From positions 1 through 30,451 of the forward strand of contig CAYSCZ010000038.1 of assembly GCA_964429655.1 (NCBI GenBank): DNA of 30,451 nucleotides, given 5' to 3'. This document shows, in pieces, positions 12,001 to 16,055 of the stretch. Origin of the DNA: CAYSCZ01 sp964429655 (GTDB taxonomy: Bacteria; Bacteroidota; Bacteroidia; Cytophagales; Cyclobacteriaceae). The notes beneath the pieces were generated by a model, which was not told the origin of the DNA, did not search any database, and was given only the letters and a program-made list of their open reading frames with translations. Position numbers and translations under genes: made by a program. Positions within the stretch are counted from its first letter, which is position 1; the number at the start of each line of letters is the position of its first letter.

Positions 12001-13413
12001 AATGATTCCGTTTACCTTTCTTTGCCCAATGCTTCGGATAACTTATCACTCTTACAGCGTAGGTTGAATTTCTTTAGTGAATCGGTTTTTGAATCACAGG
12101 AAGTAAGAAATAATACCGACCTGCCTCCGGATTCCCTTCTTATAGCAAAAACAAGGGATTTTACCATTACTAGTGTTAGCCTGGAAAGTATGGGAACCTA
12201 TAAAGTATTTATAGGCAGCAAGGATCCTAGATTGGCTGGTTTCACGGTTGAAGTAGAGCCACAAACAATCATAGGATTTACAGATATTGCGGGTACTGTA
12301 CGGGTTGTGGACCAGGAATTTGAGGGATTTATTGATTTAAATTTTTTGGGTAATGTAATATTAAACCAGGTACCATCCAGACCATTGGAAAGAGCTGTGG
12401 ACATTGATGATGATGGTGTGGCAGACACCACGTTACTTACATTCCTTGGGGGCTATGATTCATTACGGGCAACACCAATTGTTAATTCAAGTTATTCACT
12501 TGATTCAGTGATATTAGGAACTTATGTATTAAGTGCAAATGATGTTGATGATATGCCGGAGGATGTTGTGAATAATCGTGATTTGAGTTTGACCTATTTG
12601 GGTAATCCGGATAATGAGAACCTGATTAATACCGATGGGGTTGTTACTGCCGAGTTTTGGGAAAGTGCAAGGATATTGTCTATCTCAAGTAATCTTTCGG
12701 ACATTAATTTGGGTATACTGTTAGCACCTACACCCTTTGACTCTACAACCGGTAATAACCAGGCAGGTGGTCGGTTGATACTTGATGATGGAAGGGATAA
12801 CGGAAGGATTCAACGAAGAAGAGGTGGACGACGTGTAAGGGTATCCTTAAGAAGGCGGAGAAGAGGTAGAAGACCTCAACAGGATGAAGGGACATTTGTA
12901 ACTGTTGCGAATACTGAAACTGATGATGATGGTCGATACAATTTTGACTTTATTCCAAAAGAAGATAGTGTTGGTTTGTTTGAATATAGAATAAGGTTTG
13001 AAATACCCGGATTCCTGAATCTTATCGAAAGACCATTTGTATTTACTTCCAGTGGTCAGGGTGCAAGATTAAATGCGGTAGGGTTTGAACAATTGGGATA
13101 TATTGGTTTGTTGGGCCCTGAAATGGTTACCGGAATTGAAAATACTTTTATCAGAGACTTCAGCATGTATCCTAACCCTGTAACGGGAAATAAGGTGTTC
13201 GTTCACTATAATATAACCAAAGCGGTGAATAGCATGCAACTGGAAATATATACCGCTTCCGGAAATAGAATTTTAAATCAGTCCCTGGATTCTAGTTATG
13301 GTAGTCATCTGGAAGAGTTAAACGTTGAAGAACTCCGGAATGGAATGTATATCCTAATGCTCAGCAGTCCCGATAATACATTTAAAGAACATTTTAGATT
13401 TATAATTAAATAG
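1..13413 (+). CDS. Giant modular T9SS-secreted surface protein (5' end outside window)
   Basis: One uninterrupted frame runs from base 1 to a TAG at 13411-13413. The frame is already open at base 1, with FG-GAP repeat residues before the GTG at 70, so 70 is not the true start and the gene begins upstream. The visible 4470 residues are a chain of modules: an FG-GAP tail and Big_5/SbsA-like Ig domain, a 7-repeat FG-GAP propeller, LRR1, a choice-of-anchor-I-like domain, LRR2, an Ig-like and a Big_5-like domain, a second 7-repeat propeller, nidogen-like module 1, LRR3 plus Ig, a third propeller interrupted by nidogen-like module 2, LRR4 interrupted by a YVTN-type propeller, Ig, LRR5 plus Ig, a carboxypeptidase-regulatory-like domain with an Arg-rich loop, and a T9SS sorting domain. 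The protein is rich in Asp, Asn and Gly (DxDxDG calcium loops). Inferred role: an outer-surface or secreted adhesin-like protein binding proteins or glycans. No catalytic motif was recognised. The ligand is unknown. Confidence 0.93.
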   Translation, partial: SASFLDDKIAWYENDGSQGFTEQVISTNADAAFSVYAADVDGDGDLDVLSASAGDDKIAWYEQGAQPITFTGATPSNNALIATDGTITLDFDAMPAGGGVILRGSVSGPIQTLGGITGNSLDIDPLLLDGYHPGEEITLTLTDAFLSDNGGELTNPQSLTFRVEPDLPSLNFDEVMSATGVDDYDSGVAFDWGDYNKDGLPDLLITGNNTNTGIIEAQVYRNDGNFTFTNVANLTGVEGGAARFADWDNDNDLDIYISGDDNSALPSTFLYEQDGTDQFSLLSGSITGLRESAVDFGDLDLDGDLDFVQIGNEGIDPLTEIYENDGLGVFTSGTFSGSFTDFERGDVALADFSNDGLLDIAIIANDGVDRNINFATNNGDGTFTNDIPGLDGAFATDETALDWADYDEDGDLDLLWSGNEGSDFQTVILSNDGSSGTSYTDIEAPFPLLGGGSVQWVDYDSDGDLDAVSTGFDFGLGTISRILDNQGSDVFTDSGIDVKGFEDGGLQLVDINGDGVLDIFGAGFNDGGSGTFFYAGSSVDPAVALREADSLALVALYDSTGGPGWTNSTNWLTGPIDTWFGVTVSGDRVTEISLDDDGTNSFNGNNLVGTIPPELGDLTSLEFLLLGNNQLTGAIPMELGDLTSLEILLLNNNQLTGAIPMELGDLTSLEFLLLGNNQLTGAIPMELGDLTSLTQLSLGNNELNDSIPATFASLIDLNVLEIQNNRLTALPDLTGLPLTDFRVSDNFLSPQDITLNASVITENTGQKGYDEVSRDIIAEVALSTNVIDGSDGTGEIPVGTIIVYETDQGNLGKFQILDYDTANNFALTIRHETFDTNSDILSDSRNLEINGTLFAELDTGTENNTDGDFLWQIINGTARQITPLNGAQFAILQTGDGTARVDNFPMDAPAPNEFVQLSFLGRFDSGAGAGASEISAYDPATQRLFILNDEAETIDVVDLSDPANPMEIDSLEINVSTLGGGVNHIEIKDGLVALAVENNDPVDPGFVFLFDTEGVELANYTVGALPDMLTFTPDGGQIVVANEGEPNNDYTIDPEGSISIVDLRQGITNAEVRTIDFTAFIGLEDQLRAEGIRIFGPNANVAQDLEPEFITINDAGTFAYVACQENNALAVVDILQKTVVDIVPLGFKDWSNLLIDASNEDGIINLVNYDVPLFGMYQPDGIASFTASDGKTYIVTANEGEARDYDGNPGFEEEARIADVMLDTLAFPDSLDLQLDEALGRLKITNTLGDTDDDGSFEALYAFGGRSFSIWDEEGNLVWDSDDEFARISANQTPDIFNADDGGVPATFDQRSDVKGSEPEGVVVGSVDDRTFAIVGLERQGGFMIYDVTDPLNPQFQQYVPQETDMNGDPIDASPEGLLFIDGFDSPNGNPLLVASHEESGTVAVYEFKGGPTPEERDSTALVALYEATDGDNWTNNNNWLTGPIDSWFGVTVDNGRVTVLELQFNGLDGGLPPEIGDLTELVDLQLSENDLTGTIPSEIGNLTRLQLFDLSDNSLNGPLPEAIGGLEDLLVIDLDSNQLSGSIPETLGNLSNLEFLILNNNLFNGALPESLGSLSELEVLTLSENKLSGSIPETLADLDSLLELSISHNLFTELPDLSDFTLDVFDVTNNFFTFEDLQPNSTAITDAIPQGQFGDKQTFILLEADSAVADNIFLVGDTVILDPQLPGSGTLDNYQWLIDGTPVTGTNSPTLEIVNINGDDVGEYVLEVMNDSFPGQSIISKPIVISDFGLLDTDFTDVQKVATAHRFFLEFSKALDAQSLENIKVVGNQSGILTLDIDTSLVADGIVDIEITSPFANEVISLTIPGNVLSVAADSLSNPGTLGIRNPTPNAAGFYSPITFGGSGIEALDNASFAWGDYDNDGDLDLAVAGRSIALDEPLSIIYENEGDDVFMDIGASLTGIQGSFAQDPQVEWFDFDMDGNLDLLLAGLDNNLLPVTELYEGDGAGGFTFVSTGLDAIFGSLAIGDYDNDGDPDIALTGQDAGSGLSGDIYKNVGGSYIPTFSMPVPLQQGSVTWVDFDNDGDLDLETSGSDGVNARIIFFENRGYDQFRIFTPEGIPGIFESSTAWADVDEDGAMDVAVLGAVEPGVFLSEVYLNDGDGKTFSALGAGLFELTNGSIQWGDYDADSDLDLLVSGFGGPDFTTTTEIFKNKGDGLFESINAKITGFSDGMVEWADWDNDKDLDIFASGFSFEGLFNLPLVSDTLRAYDVLPTTFDLDTFNNSTEVFINEDELVGPEPIGFEFEFFGEKYEEVYIGDNGFITFLPAQDPARTPDTIPDPASPNAIVAGYWEDLTSTLSATIRYETIGDTTSNKVFLVEYMDLEHFDNQTGNPDGNIVTMQIKLFEGTNNIEVHCADCQSNGDPHVQGIENSTGTSAFFVEGRNFVDFSLTNDAVLFRYNKDLSDSLVMVEFYQQLDGDNWVNNDGWLSGPIDTWFGLGVDQFGRVDSITLENNGLSGTITDELANLDRLEFIDLSGNNIIGDADVLVLEGLPDSIVVDLSDNFIVGAPDLSGLPFDTIDLSLNRLNFFSLAPNIEVERLSLLPTRPLTDDVTIFFETPDDPDAPFVSQDTIILDATLAGDSLTQYQWFKDSVPLPGGTNQILQLAGRSANNGVYFAEITNLAVGEGEIVLTTGLFTLNERPFADENEVEVRTPKFTFNSIPGFLMSVNLRDMNMDGNEDLGILTNHELLIYNQGFNQFPSKAVLAENGQFFREVRTGDFNGDGMIDFAINSDRDIEGTQQIDFYLCVSGDTTMQVDATIFAEDILSLDDLEAVESTSQIFNVPGDINNDSIDDIAIILEGTDQVNIYFGKNNIDVDGFGSPDVVLNEYSELIGLGVGDVFTGNVRINGLGDINGDNIDDFAISDLNRTIVTDNIDSLAAGAVYIHFGDTISTVEKDEQRVQIFTSVRPDTVLYLDDDRVVAEQIKGFGFNVKGVDLNGDLINDVLVSAVQSFDPGSITGEGGTKLFVYDGSTDFDIEIDAEVKLPTTFFGKENGLFNPLYAGEILTVQDFNRDMAEELIFASTGLESLGLDTLTNAFLIESDGMFNERDIPTVLFEAPDQSSGLGIDGFSGMADIESIRSTDTYEVRPVDFDIETLNNPTEVVEVSDIDDIVTEDPIPIGFDFEFFEEVYDSVFVSSNGFITFLPGQGNGCCQGAPIPNQDIINGFIAAFWEDPDPSVGGQIIFETVGTAPNRVFLLDYMDVPLFGNNNIEIIFQIKLFEGSNNIEIHCAQCLDDNDGLPATQGIENQDGTVGFFAEGRSAEEFELIEDAILFEPGIGDIFTQTSFQLESAVGNFNGDASLEVILPQPFAPGSPAYAYEVGPAFFIPVDERNTQALVDFYNAAGGPGWANNSGWLIEEDVRDWFGVEVTQFGDVTGLSLSDNLLDGFISPSINRLTSLESIDLSDNNLTDEVPIFTGLRNLNLLDLSSNNLTGSIDFIQTLSGDIRLDSNRFDAFGNIDFFGFSEDFEENDNVVLEGGSRLFVATKDSIDQIQELDPSTGDTINSFATPEPITGDFNGLAFDGQFLYYIDGSGTNTLYQLDVNTGAINDQRNPNISSVNGLAHSGELIYATNGIGIFVLDFETGIVDTLTSIGFTGDDAAITYAGTRNTLFVGTTSGLVSEIDPFNDQIINQFTIGSIGIFGLGYSSTTDLLYVGDVNPDSDILIVDPDDGNILDTLIQKNVVAMAADESGSFGPFMSNALTLENNRFDFGDFEPVINNIDTSRISFVPQLPLTDSVRILVELGTDTSFTVFSEGSANEYQWIFNDTLALVDETDSVITFIDIDTDIEGTYKVEITNENVPQLTLESGIFNLIPSSLERDRAALTALYNSTGGPEGGWIDDDNWIENEDVSTWFGVTVANNRVVNVLLPDNNLVGVVPDQAAEIGGLIFLDLSGNELTRLPSFEIIRNLETLNISNNRLLIADIENNLDIDSLAFKPQKIRRRLDQIDTLRAGTSRTLLSTARGTNNTFSWYFQSYLTTLNDSVYLSLPNASDNLSLLQRRLNFFSESVFESQEVRNNTDLPPDSLLIAKTRDFTITSVSLESMGTYKVFIGSKDPRLAGFTVEVEPQTIIGFTDIAGTVRVVDQEFEGFIDLNFLGNVILNQVPSRPLERAVDIDDDGVADTTLLTFLGGYDSLRATPIVNSSYSLDSVILGTYVLSANDVDDMPEDVVNNRDLSLTYLGNPDNENLINTDGVVTAEFWESARILSISSNLSDINLGILLAPTPFDSTTGNNQAGGRLILDDGRDNGRIQRRRGGRRVRVSLRRRRRGRRPQQDEGTFVTVANTETDDDGRYNFDFIPKEDSVGLFEYRIRFEIPGFLNLIERPFVFTSSGQGARLNAVGFEQLGYIGLLGPEMVTGIENTFIRDFSMYPNPVTGNKVFVHYNITKAVNSMQLEIYTASGNRILNQSLDSSYGSHLEELNVEELRNGMYILMLSSPDNTFKEHFRFIIK
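529..1620 (+). other. FG-GAP/VCBS beta-propeller 1 (seven repeats)
   Basis: Seven repeats of about 53 residues begin near bases 568, 730, 886, 1045, 1204, 1363 and 1519. Each carries a core such as FDWGDYNKDGLPDLL or QWVDYDSDGDLDAV, the Asp-rich calcium-binding loop of FG-GAP/VCBS repeats. Seven evenly spaced copies fit a closed seven-bladed integrin-alpha-like propeller. Another blade pair of the DDKIAWYE type ends just before it (bases 1-190) and belongs to an upstream propeller cut by the window edge. Confidence 0.85.
1630..2270 (+). other. LRR module 1 with plant-receptor-like N-cap
   Basis: An N-cap segment (DSLALVALYDSTGGPGW ... NWLTGPIDTWFGVTV) is followed by leucine-rich repeats of the 24-residue class with the consensus LTGAIPMELGDLTSLE. 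This is the plant-specific LRR subtype, with a GxIP signature after the asparagine ladder. The module ends in a C-cap near DNFLSPQDI. It is the first of five such modules in this protein. The repeats themselves are nearly identical at DNA level (see the 72-bp tandem repeat). Confidence 0.85.
1840..2079 (+). repeat. 72-bp tandem repeat encoding LRR units (3.3 copies)
   Basis: Units start at 1840, 1912, 1984 and 2056, the last matching for only 24 bases. Units 1840-1911 and 1984-2055 are identical over all 72 bases. The middle unit differs at six positions. Each unit encodes exactly one 24-residue LRR, so copy-number change would keep the reading frame. Silent positions are conserved too, which points to recent duplication or gene conversion rather than selection on protein sequence alone. 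Confidence 0.95.
2725..4230 (+). other. Choice-of-anchor-I-like propeller domain
   Basis: About 500 residues contain the marks of the choice-of-anchor I family: GASEISAYDPATQRLFIL, then DMLTFTPDGGQIVVANEGEP, YIVTANEGEARDYDG, GRSFSIWDEEG, SEPEGVVVG and ASPEGLLFIDG. From family knowledge, this is a non-enzymatic beta-propeller-like domain found in large secreted bacterial proteins with varied surface anchors, and sometimes next to alkaline phosphatase domains. Here it sits between LRR modules 1 and 2. I see no phosphatase domain attached. Confidence 0.8.
4240..4910 (+). other. LRR module 2
   Basis: The N-cap (RDSTALVALYEATDGDNW ... GPIDSWFGVTV) is followed by at least five LRRs of the LTGTIPSEIGNLTRLQ type, with a C-cap ending near NFFTFEDLQPN. 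Repeats here have diverged, unlike those of module 1, so it is the older-looking array. An Ig-like domain (about 4950-5240, core YQWLIDGTPVTG) and a Big_5-like domain (about 5241-5550) follow. Confidence 0.82.
5560..6650 (+). other. FG-GAP/VCBS beta-propeller 2 (seven repeats)
   Basis: Seven repeats begin near 5620, 5800, 5950, 6103, 6259, 6418 and 6577, each with an Asp-rich loop (FAWGDYDNDGDLDLAV, EWADWDNDKDLDIF). Spacing of 50-60 residues fits a closed propeller. The order Big_5-like domain then propeller repeats the order seen at 190-1620, so the two halves look like a duplication of a larger block. Confidence 0.85.
6682..7251 (+). other. Nidogen-like beta module 1
   Basis: The segment contains PIGFEFEFFGEKYEEVYIG then NGFITFLP, the hallmark of nidogen-like (NIDO) extracellular modules, followed by VAGYWEDL, MQIKLFEGTNNIEVHC and QGIENSTGT. 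A clear paralogue lies at 9307-9882. Both copies keep a CxxC pair (CADC and CAQC) in an otherwise Cys-poor protein, so a disulfide is likely. The family name is inferred from the motif; another beta-sandwich family is possible. Confidence 0.65.
7261..7980 (+). other. LRR module 3 plus Ig-like domain
   Basis: The N-cap (DSLVMVEFYQQLDGDNW ... GPIDTWFGLGV) is followed by a short LRR array and C-cap (DLSLNRLNFFSLAP), then an Ig-like domain with the core YQWFKDSVPLPGG and the closing strand GVYFAEITN. LRR N-cap, LRR, C-cap and Ig recur as a unit in modules 2, 3, 4 and 5. Confidence 0.78.
8010..9990 (+). other. FG-GAP propeller 3, interrupted by nidogen-like module 2
   Basis: FG-GAP-like repeats occur near 8058, 8200 (GDFNGDGMIDFAI), 8402, 8605 (GDINGDNIDDFAI), 8854 and 9074. 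Blades are longer and more integrin-alpha-like than in propellers 1 and 2. A nidogen-like module (9307-9882, core PIGFDFEFFEEVYDSVFVS) comes next. One more FG-GAP-like strand set (AVGNFNGDASLEVILP, near 9928) follows it. The simplest reading is a nidogen-like domain inserted between blades six and seven. Confidence 0.65.
10045..11500 (+). other. LRR module 4, split by a YVTN-type propeller, then Ig-like domain
   Basis: The N-cap (RNTQALVDFYNAAGGPGW ... DWFGVEV) and LRRs run to about 10440. A different propeller (about 10480-11140) follows, with strands such as GLAFDGQFLYYIDG, QLDVNTGAI and DLLYVGDV, typical of YVTN/WD40-like surface propellers. The terminal LRR strand (ALTLENNRFDFGDFEPV, from about 11155) and the Ig-like domain (core YQWIFNDT) appear only after it. 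In modules 2, 3 and 5 that terminal strand directly follows the LRR array. Confidence 0.7.
11509..12290 (+). other. LRR module 5 plus diverged Ig-like domain
   Basis: This is the last N-cap (DRAALTALYNSTGGPEGGW ... TWFGVTV), with three or four short LRRs and a C-cap with LNISNNRLLIADIE. A longer Ig-like region follows, with FSWYFQSYLTTL as the probable tryptophan strand and GTYKVFIGS as the closing strand. It has a roughly 40-residue insertion compared with the Ig domains after modules 2 to 4. Confidence 0.7.
12740..13100 (+). other. Carboxypeptidase-regulatory-like domain with Arg-rich loop
   Basis: The segment has the GGRLIL ... VANTETDDDGRYNFDF pattern of a carboxypeptidase-regulatory or SdrD-B-like beta-sandwich. 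Between the first strands lies a loop at 12805-12873 in which 14 of 23 residues are Arg (cores RIQRRRGGRRVRV and SLRRRRRGRRP). The rest of the giant protein is strongly acidic, so the loop stands out. Confidence 0.6.
13141..13410 (+). other. T9SS type A C-terminal sorting domain
   Basis: The last roughly 90 residues read FSMYPNPVTGNKVFVHYN, then MQLEIYTASGNRIL, LNVEELRNGMYILMLS and FKEHFRFIIK. The YPNPV opening, the GxYIL strand and the basic FxI-K end are the consensus of T9SS type A sorting domains (Por_Secre_tail). This directs export across the outer membrane by the Por/Gld/Spr system and cleavage or anchoring at the surface. Confidence 0.95.
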
Positions 13414-13420
13414 AAACTAT

Positions 13421-13448
13421 AAAAGCCCTTCTGACGAAGGGTTTTTTT
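13421..13448 (+). terminator. Rho-independent terminator after the giant gene
   Basis: A CCCTTC stem (13426-13431) pairs with GAAGGG (13436-13441) around a TGAC loop, followed directly by seven T residues. A-rich sequence upstream can extend the stem. It lies eight bases after the TAG stop and separates the giant gene from the TetR-like gene. Confidence 0.88.
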
Positions 13449-13465
13449 ATTTGAATTTATCTGGC

Positions 13466-13481
13466 AACTTTTTTTAAAGTT
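13466..13481. promoter_or_regulatory. Palindrome upstream of the TetR-like gene
   Basis: AACTTT (13466-13471) and AAAGTT (13476-13481) form a perfect inverted repeat around four T residues, 16 bases before the ATG at 13498. TetR-family genes are commonly autoregulated through such sites, so it is a candidate operator. It is AT-only apart from two bases and could be chance. Confidence 0.3.
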
Positions 13482-13497
13482 CCTTGTTTGTTTTTGT

Positions 13498-14163
13498 ATG
13501 AATGAGCAAGAGAATTCAATCGTCAGCAATGGTGAAACCAAACTTAAGCTTCTCAAAGCTTTTAAGCACCATTATTTGCTTCATAGCAATTTACCGCCCT
13601 CCATATATGCATTCGTTAAAGACCAGGATGTAGAGGAAGATGAGTTTTTCAAACACTTCAATTCATTTAAGGACCTGGAGCGTGAGCTATGGCTGAATTA
13701 TTTTATTGCCGTGGAGGAGCGTTTGGAGAAGGATGATTCATATCTCAATTTTTCCGTTCGTGAGAAATTGTTAGCTTTTTATTTTACTTTTTATGAGGTG
13801 TTCCAGCCCGACAGAAGTTTTATACTTACAGCCTATGAGAAAAACTTAACAAGAAATATGGATACATATTTCCTTAAACGCTTCAAAGAACATTTTAAAA
13901 ACTATGTTGAGGAACTTTTACTCGAAGGTAAAGAGACTGATGAAGTCGCTGAAAGGCCCTACATAGACAAAAACTACCATAAGGGTTTTTGGACACAATT
14001 CATATTTGTGCTCAATTTTTGGTTAAAAGATGAAAGCAGGGGATTTGAAAAGACTGATGAAGCAATCGAGAAAGCGGTTCATTTATCATTTGACTTCATT
14101 GCCAGGGGGCCGCTGGATTCACTGGTTGATTTTGCAAAATTTGTTTACCAAAACAGAGGATAA
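13498..14163 (+). CDS. TetR-like regulator (divergent HTH)
   Basis: This 221-residue, largely helical protein has TetR-like size and layout. The N-terminal segment LLKAFKHHYLLHSNLPPSIYA ends in FFKHFNSFKDLEREL, aligning with the TetR pattern that ends YxHFxSKxxL. The rest looks like a TetR C-terminal ligand-binding or dimerisation domain. The putative recognition helix (DQDVEEDEFFKHF) is acidic, which is unusual for DNA contact, so it may have lost or changed DNA binding. It ends nine bases before the kinase-like gene and is surely co-transcribed with it. From family knowledge, similar TetR-ABC1 kinase pairs are seen in Bacteroidota. The ligand is unknown. The ATG at 13498 is the only sensible start and has no clear Shine-Dalgarno. 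Confidence 0.72.
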   Translation: MNEQENSIVSNGETKLKLLKAFKHHYLLHSNLPPSIYAFVKDQDVEEDEFFKHFNSFKDLERELWLNYFIAVEERLEKDDSYLNFSVREKLLAFYFTFYEVFQPDRSFILTAYEKNLTRNMDTYFLKRFKEHFKNYVEELLLEGKETDEVAERPYIDKNYHKGFWTQFIFVLNFWLKDESRGFEKTDEAIEKAVHLSFDFIARGPLDSLVDFAKFVYQNRG

Positions 14164-14172
14164 GCCATTTCT

Positions 14173-15498
14173 ATGAAAGAACAGAAAAATATACCTACGT
14201 CAAAGGTGCGTAGAGCTTCCAGGTTTGTGAAAACAGGGGTAAAGGTTGGAAGAAATTTTATGAAGCACTACTCAAACAAATTTATTAATGGTGATCACTC
14301 CCGGGACGAACTTGATAGAAGCAATGCAGCGGATATTTATGATTCACTGAGTGAACTCAAAGGCAGTGCACTGAAGGTTGCGCAAATGTTGGCTATGGAT
14401 AAAAGCGTGCTGCCACAAGCCTATCAGGACAGGTTTGCCATGGGCCAGTACTCAGCGCCTCCCTTATCATATCCGCTGGTCGTTAAGACTTTTCATAAAT
14501 ATTTTAACAAAAGCCCCCAGGATATCTTCGATAGTTTTACGCATAAAGCAGTTAATGCTGCTTCAATCGGGCAGGTACATCAAGCGACACTGAAAGGAAA
14601 AAAATTAGCAGTGAAAATACAGTATCCAGGTGTTGCTGAGAGTATAAGGTCGGATTTAAAATTGGTTAAACCTTTTGCCTTACGATTATTCAACTTAAAC
14701 GAGGCAGATTTAGATCAGTACCTGATGGAAGTTCAGGATAAATTAATAGAGGAGACAGATTATGAGTTAGAGTTAAGGCGATCCGTTGAGATATCCAATG
14801 AATGCAGGCATATACCCAACCTTGTTTTTCCAGGTTATTACCCGGAGCTTTCTTCAGAAAGAATCATTACCATGGACTGGTTAGAGGGGCGTCATTTGAA
14901 AGAGTTTACTGCAACCAATCCGTCCAGACAAATAAGGGATCAACTGGGTCAGTCTCTGTGGGATTTTTATAACCATCAAATCCACGATTTGAGAAAGGTT
15001 CACGCTGACCCGCATCCCGGAAACTTCTTATTCCAGGAATCAGGTAAGCTTGGAATCATAGATTTTGGTTGCGTAAAAGTTATTCCTGAAGATTTTTATT
15101 GGGGATATTTCAGATTGATCCGGGAAGATGTGGTGCGAAATAATGATGAACTTGAGAAAGCTTTTTTAGATCTGAACATCATATTTGATCACGATTCTAA
15201 AAAAGATAAAGACTTTTATATCGGTATATTCCGGGAAATGATAGAACTGCTTGGCAGACCGTTCCATACAGAGGAATTTGATTTTGCCGATAACGACTAT
15301 TTCAACGAGATATACGCACTTAGCGAAAGACTGTCAAAAATTAAGGAGTTGAGAAAGAGTAAACAGGCCAGAGGATCAAGACACGCTTTGTATATTAACC
15401 GAACCTACTTTGGGCTTTATAATTTACTGAATGAACTAGGTGCCAAAGTGAACACCACCAAGCCGGAATGGTTACAAACCGTACCTGAAGTTGTTTAA
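14173..15498 (+). CDS. AarF/ABC1/UbiB kinase-like protein
   Basis: This 441-residue protein is of the ABC1 (UbiB/COQ8/AarF) atypical kinase family, which supports quinone or other isoprenoid-lipid metabolism. Motifs in order: the family N-terminal motif KxGQ, here KVAQ (residues 68-71); the Ala-rich nucleotide loop AASIGQVH (129-136); the ATP-binding Lys148 in LAVKIQYPGV; the catalytic loop HADPHPGNF (277-285, Asp279 and Asn284); and the metal-binding DFG at 297-299. All core residues are present, so ATPase or kinase activity is expected. The KxGQ glycine is Ala; that position is part of the family's selectivity motif. There is no C-terminal transmembrane pair like that of E. coli UbiB, so the protein looks soluble or peripheral. 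Its stop overlaps the convergent downstream gene by four bases. Confidence 0.9.
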   Translation: MKEQKNIPTSKVRRASRFVKTGVKVGRNFMKHYSNKFINGDHSRDELDRSNAADIYDSLSELKGSALKVAQMLAMDKSVLPQAYQDRFAMGQYSAPPLSYPLVVKTFHKYFNKSPQDIFDSFTHKAVNAASIGQVHQATLKGKKLAVKIQYPGVAESIRSDLKLVKPFALRLFNLNEADLDQYLMEVQDKLIEETDYELELRRSVEISNECRHIPNLVFPGYYPELSSERIITMDWLEGRHLKEFTATNPSRQIRDQLGQSLWDFYNHQIHDLRKVHADPHPGNFLFQESGKLGIIDFGCVKVIPEDFYWGYFRLIREDVVRNNDELEKAFLDLNIIFDHDSKKDKDFYIGIFREMIELLGRPFHTEEFDFADNDYFNEIYALSERLSKIKELRKSKQARGSRHALYINRTYFGLYNLLNELGAKVNTTKPEWLQTVPEVV

Positions 15499-15971
15499 TC
15501 TTTATCGTATAGAATTTTGTTAAGGTTGGGAGGGGAGTAATTGATTGACTTGAGTGTTTTTTTGTCTTCGTCACGGAAAACAAGGTAATGTCCATCTTTT
15601 GAGATGTAGTGAGCATTTATTCCTCTCGTTTCTTTGTAGTATTTAACCGTTTCCTGAGCTTCTTTTTCAGATTTACAGGCTTTGCTCATGTTTGATCGTT
15701 GTACCTCATCAAATAAAGATTTAAACTTTTCAGCCAATCCAAACTCCAGGATGGCACCGCTTAGTACATATTGGATATCGCAAAGTGCGTCGGCAATTTC
15801 TGTTAGGTTGTTGTCTTCAATGGCTTTTTTAAATTCTTCCAGCTCCTCGGCAATCAGGGATACCCTTAGATCGCATCTTTGTTTATCCGGTATCGTAGGT
15901 TTGTGTAGTATAGGATGTTGAAAAGTTTCATGAAACCTGGCTACACTTTCCAGGGAATCAGGTGATTTCAT
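15495..15971 (-). CDS. MazG-like / PRA-PH-type NTP pyrophosphohydrolase
   Basis: This 158-residue all-alpha NTP pyrophosphatase hydrolyses a nucleoside triphosphate (or phosphoribosyl-ATP-like substrate) to the monophosphate and pyrophosphate. The signature is the magnesium-binding EExxE of helix 2 (Glu42, Glu43, Glu46 in IAEELEEF), followed by ExxD (Glu58-Asp61) and Asp65 in LTEIADALCDIQYVL. The C-terminal tail (from about residue 105, YYKETRGINAHYISKDGHY) is typical of the short Bacteroidota forms. Substrate cannot be read from sequence; house-cleaning of non-canonical nucleotides is the usual role. It is transcribed towards the kinase gene, and the two stop codons share a TTAA. The ATG at 15969-15971 fits the domain start. 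Confidence 0.85.
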   Translation of the reverse strand: MKSPDSLESVARFHETFQHPILHKPTIPDKQRCDLRVSLIAEELEEFKKAIEDNNLTEIADALCDIQYVLSGAILEFGLAEKFKSLFDEVQRSNMSKACKSEKEAQETVKYYKETRGINAHYISKDGHYLVFRDEDKKTLKSINYSPPNLNKILYDKD

Positions 15972-16055
15972 ACGTTTAATATTTAAATGATTCTACAGAT
16001 ATCAAATCTATCATTTATTTCGTTTTATAATATTAACTCATTAAATTAGCTTACT

